This document shows, piece after piece, positions 62,675 to 64,000 of a DNA stretch of 64,000 nucleotides. A program made the position numbers and the translations under genes. Below the pieces are notes generated by a model. The model was not told the DNA's origin. It ran no database searches and was given only the letters and a program-made list of their open reading frames with translations. Numbering within the stretch: the stretch's first letter is position 1; the number at the start of each line of letters is the position of its first letter. The stretch is from Microvirga zambiensis WSM3693 (GTDB lineage Bacteria > Pseudomonadota > Alphaproteobacteria > Rhizobiales > Beijerinckiaceae), in the NCBI RefSeq assembly GCF_016735695.1, contig NZ_JAERQD010000001.1:124001-188000 (forward strand), in the 5' to 3' direction.

Positions 62675-64000
62675 ATGGCTGACGGGTTGTGCGACATCTG
62701 CGGAGTGAGGCCTGCAACCGTTCGGGCACAGGTCGTCAGCAACGGCCAGCGCCAGACGATGGAGCTGTGCGATTACGACTACCGGCGCCTGACCCGGCAG
62801 CAGCGATCGAGCTCGCCGCTGGAATCGCTCTTCGGCCAGCGCGACAGCCTGTTCGACGATTTCTTCAACGACGATTTCTTCGGCGGCCGCGGCGGCCGGC
62901 GGGACGCCCTCGACGAGCGTTCGGTCAGCGATATGCCCCCTGCGAATGCGGCCCGAAGCGCTGGCAGCCGGAGGCCCGCGGCCGGCGGTGCGGAGCGCCT
63001 CTCGGAACACGTGGAGGAAATCCTCCAGGCAGCCGCCCGGCGGGCCGCCGATTTCGGCCGCAGGGAGGTCGACACCGAGCACCTGTTGCTTGCTCTGACG
63101 GAGAGCGATGTCATCCGCACCATTCTCGACCAGTTCAAGGTCTCCCTCGACGACCTGCGCAACCAGATCGTTCAGGAGAGCCCGCGCGGCGATGCCGAGC
63201 CGCAGGAAGGCGGCGAGATCGGCGTGTCGCCCCGGGTGAAGGACGCGCTCTCCCGCGCCTTCCGAGCCTCGGCGGAACTCGGTCATTCCTATGTCGGGCC
63301 CGAGCACCTGCTTATCGGCCTTGCCGAGGAGGGCGAAGGCCTCGCCGCCGACATGCTGCGCCGCTACGGCCTGACCCCGCAGGCCATCCGCCAGCAGGTC
63401 ACCAAGGTCGTCGGCCGAGGCGCTGAAGGCGGCAGCGTCGACGCGCCGACCAACACGCCCAATCTCGACAAGTACTCACGCGACCTGACCAAGCTCGCCC
63501 GCGAAGGCAAGCTCGATCCGGTGATCGGCCGGGCTCAGGAGATCGAGACCACCATCGAGGTGCTGGCCCGGCGCAAGAAGAACAACCCGGTGCTGATCGG
63601 CGAGCCCGGCGTCGGCAAGACAGCCATCGTCGAGGGGCTTGCCCAGCGCATCGTCGGCGGCGAGGTGCCGGAAGGCCTGCGCGAGAAGCGCCTCGTCGAA
63701 CTCTCGATCAATTCCATGGTCGCCGGCTCCAAGTACCGCGGCGAGTTCGAGGAGCGCGTGCAGCAGATCCTCAAGGAGGTCACAGAGCGCGAGGACGAGC
63801 TGATCCTGTTCATCGACGAGCTCCACACCATCGTCGGCGCAGGCCAGGGCGGTGGCGAAGGCGGGCTCGACATCGCCAACGTCTTCAAGCCGGCGCTCGC
63901 CCGCGGCGAGCTCAACCTGATCGGCGCGACGACCCTCAACGAATACCAGAAGCACATCGAGAAGGATGCGGCGCTCGAACGCCGCTTCCAGCCGGTCTTC
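62675..64000 (+). CDS. Clp protease ATP-binding subunit with N-terminal zinc finger (5' part)
   Basis: The gene continues beyond the window; 442 codons are visible. Residues 1-40 form a McsA/UvrB-like zinc finger ([15 protein letters not shown] and [11 protein letters not shown], with Cys at 6, 9 and 33 plus Asp/His). A Clp-N double repeat follows (about 108-240, [16 protein letters not shown] and [16 protein letters not shown]). The first AAA+ domain then begins ([21 protein letters not shown]-loop [15 protein letters not shown]; Walker [15 protein letters not shown]; arginine finger LERRF). It is ClpC/ClpA-like and unfolds substrates for ClpP. AUG at 62675 follows GGAGG (62663-62667). Confidence 0.9.
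   Translation, partial: MADGLCDICGVRPATVRAQVVSNGQRQTMELCDYDYRRLTRQQRSSSPLESLFGQRDSLFDDFFNDDFFGGRGGRRDALDERSVSDMPPANAARSAGSRRPAAGGAERLSEHVEEILQAAARRAADFGRREVDTEHLLLALTESDVIRTILDQFKVSLDDLRNQIVQESPRGDAEPQEGGEIGVSPRVKDALSRAFRASAELGHSYVGPEHLLIGLAEEGEGLAADMLRRYGLTPQAIRQQVTKVVGRGAEGGSVDAPTNTPNLDKYSRDLTKLAREGKLDPVIGRAQEIETTIEVLARRKKNNPVLIGEPGVGKTAIVEGLAQRIVGGEVPEGLREKRLVELSINSMVAGSKYRGEFEERVQQILKEVTEREDELILFIDELHTIVGAGQGGGEGGLDIANVFKPALARGELNLIGATTLNEYQKHIEKDAALERRFQPVF

Overview
The window is GC-rich chromosomal DNA from an alphaproteobacterium. Gene order (fabD-fabG-acpP-fabF-mltG-yicC-gmk; lptF-lptG-lptD-pdxA-rsmA; pepA-holC), two Rhizobiales-type porin and MltG/YicC arrangements, and dispersed palindromic repeats typical of that order all point to Hyphomicrobiales (Rhizobiales). 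A Methylobacteriaceae/Microvirga-like genome is my best guess, but this is inference from gene content and not a database match.

Bases 1-13035 form a formate/selenocysteine island. It starts with the 3' end of a molybdate-binding protein (modA) and a ModE-like regulator. Next comes a membrane-bound formate dehydrogenase (fdnG/fdoG-H-I) whose catalytic subunit is a selenoprotein read through an in-frame UGA at 1772-1774. It is followed on the same strand by fdhE, selA, selB and a complete tRNA-Sec (selC), then by selD and fdhD. One locus therefore carries the Sec-requiring enzyme, the whole Sec synthesis and insertion machinery, and the FDH maturation factors.

Bases 13020-20500 hold a LacI-regulated carbohydrate operon on the minus strand: regulator, substrate-binding protein, two permeases, ATPase, a GH63-like (glucosylglycerate-hydrolase-type) glycosidase and a lactonase-like amidohydrolase. 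A perfect LacI-type palindrome lies upstream. Bases 20500-21420 are a gene-free, repeat-rich stretch.

Bases 21423-42500 are mostly housekeeping: holC, pepA, the LPS export genes lptF/G/D, pdxA, rsmA, ddl, gmk, yicC, mltG, the fab cluster, rpoZ and the stringent-response rsh gene, then a class-I amidotransferase and a HAD phosphatase. surA, often found between lptD and pdxA, is not there.

Bases 43255-47890 are an accessory patch: a perfect 24-bp inverted repeat, a 1022-residue RTX/cadherin-type secreted protein and an orphan LuxR-type regulator. Near-identical 30-bp sites lie in front of the RTX gene and of the regulator. Bases 47891-56254 carry pyrE, a NYN-domain protein, an ACT-domain regulator, smpB, dapA, a soluble lytic transglycosylase, an alpha/beta hydrolase and a porin, with several palindromic repeats between them. 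Bases 56754-61450 hold tyrosine-catabolism genes (hppD, maiA, fah) with a MarR regulator preceded by twin operators, plus an orphan TRAP binding protein. The window ends with a DUF4142 lipoprotein, a dodecin and the first 442 codons of a Clp ATPase carrying an N-terminal zinc finger.
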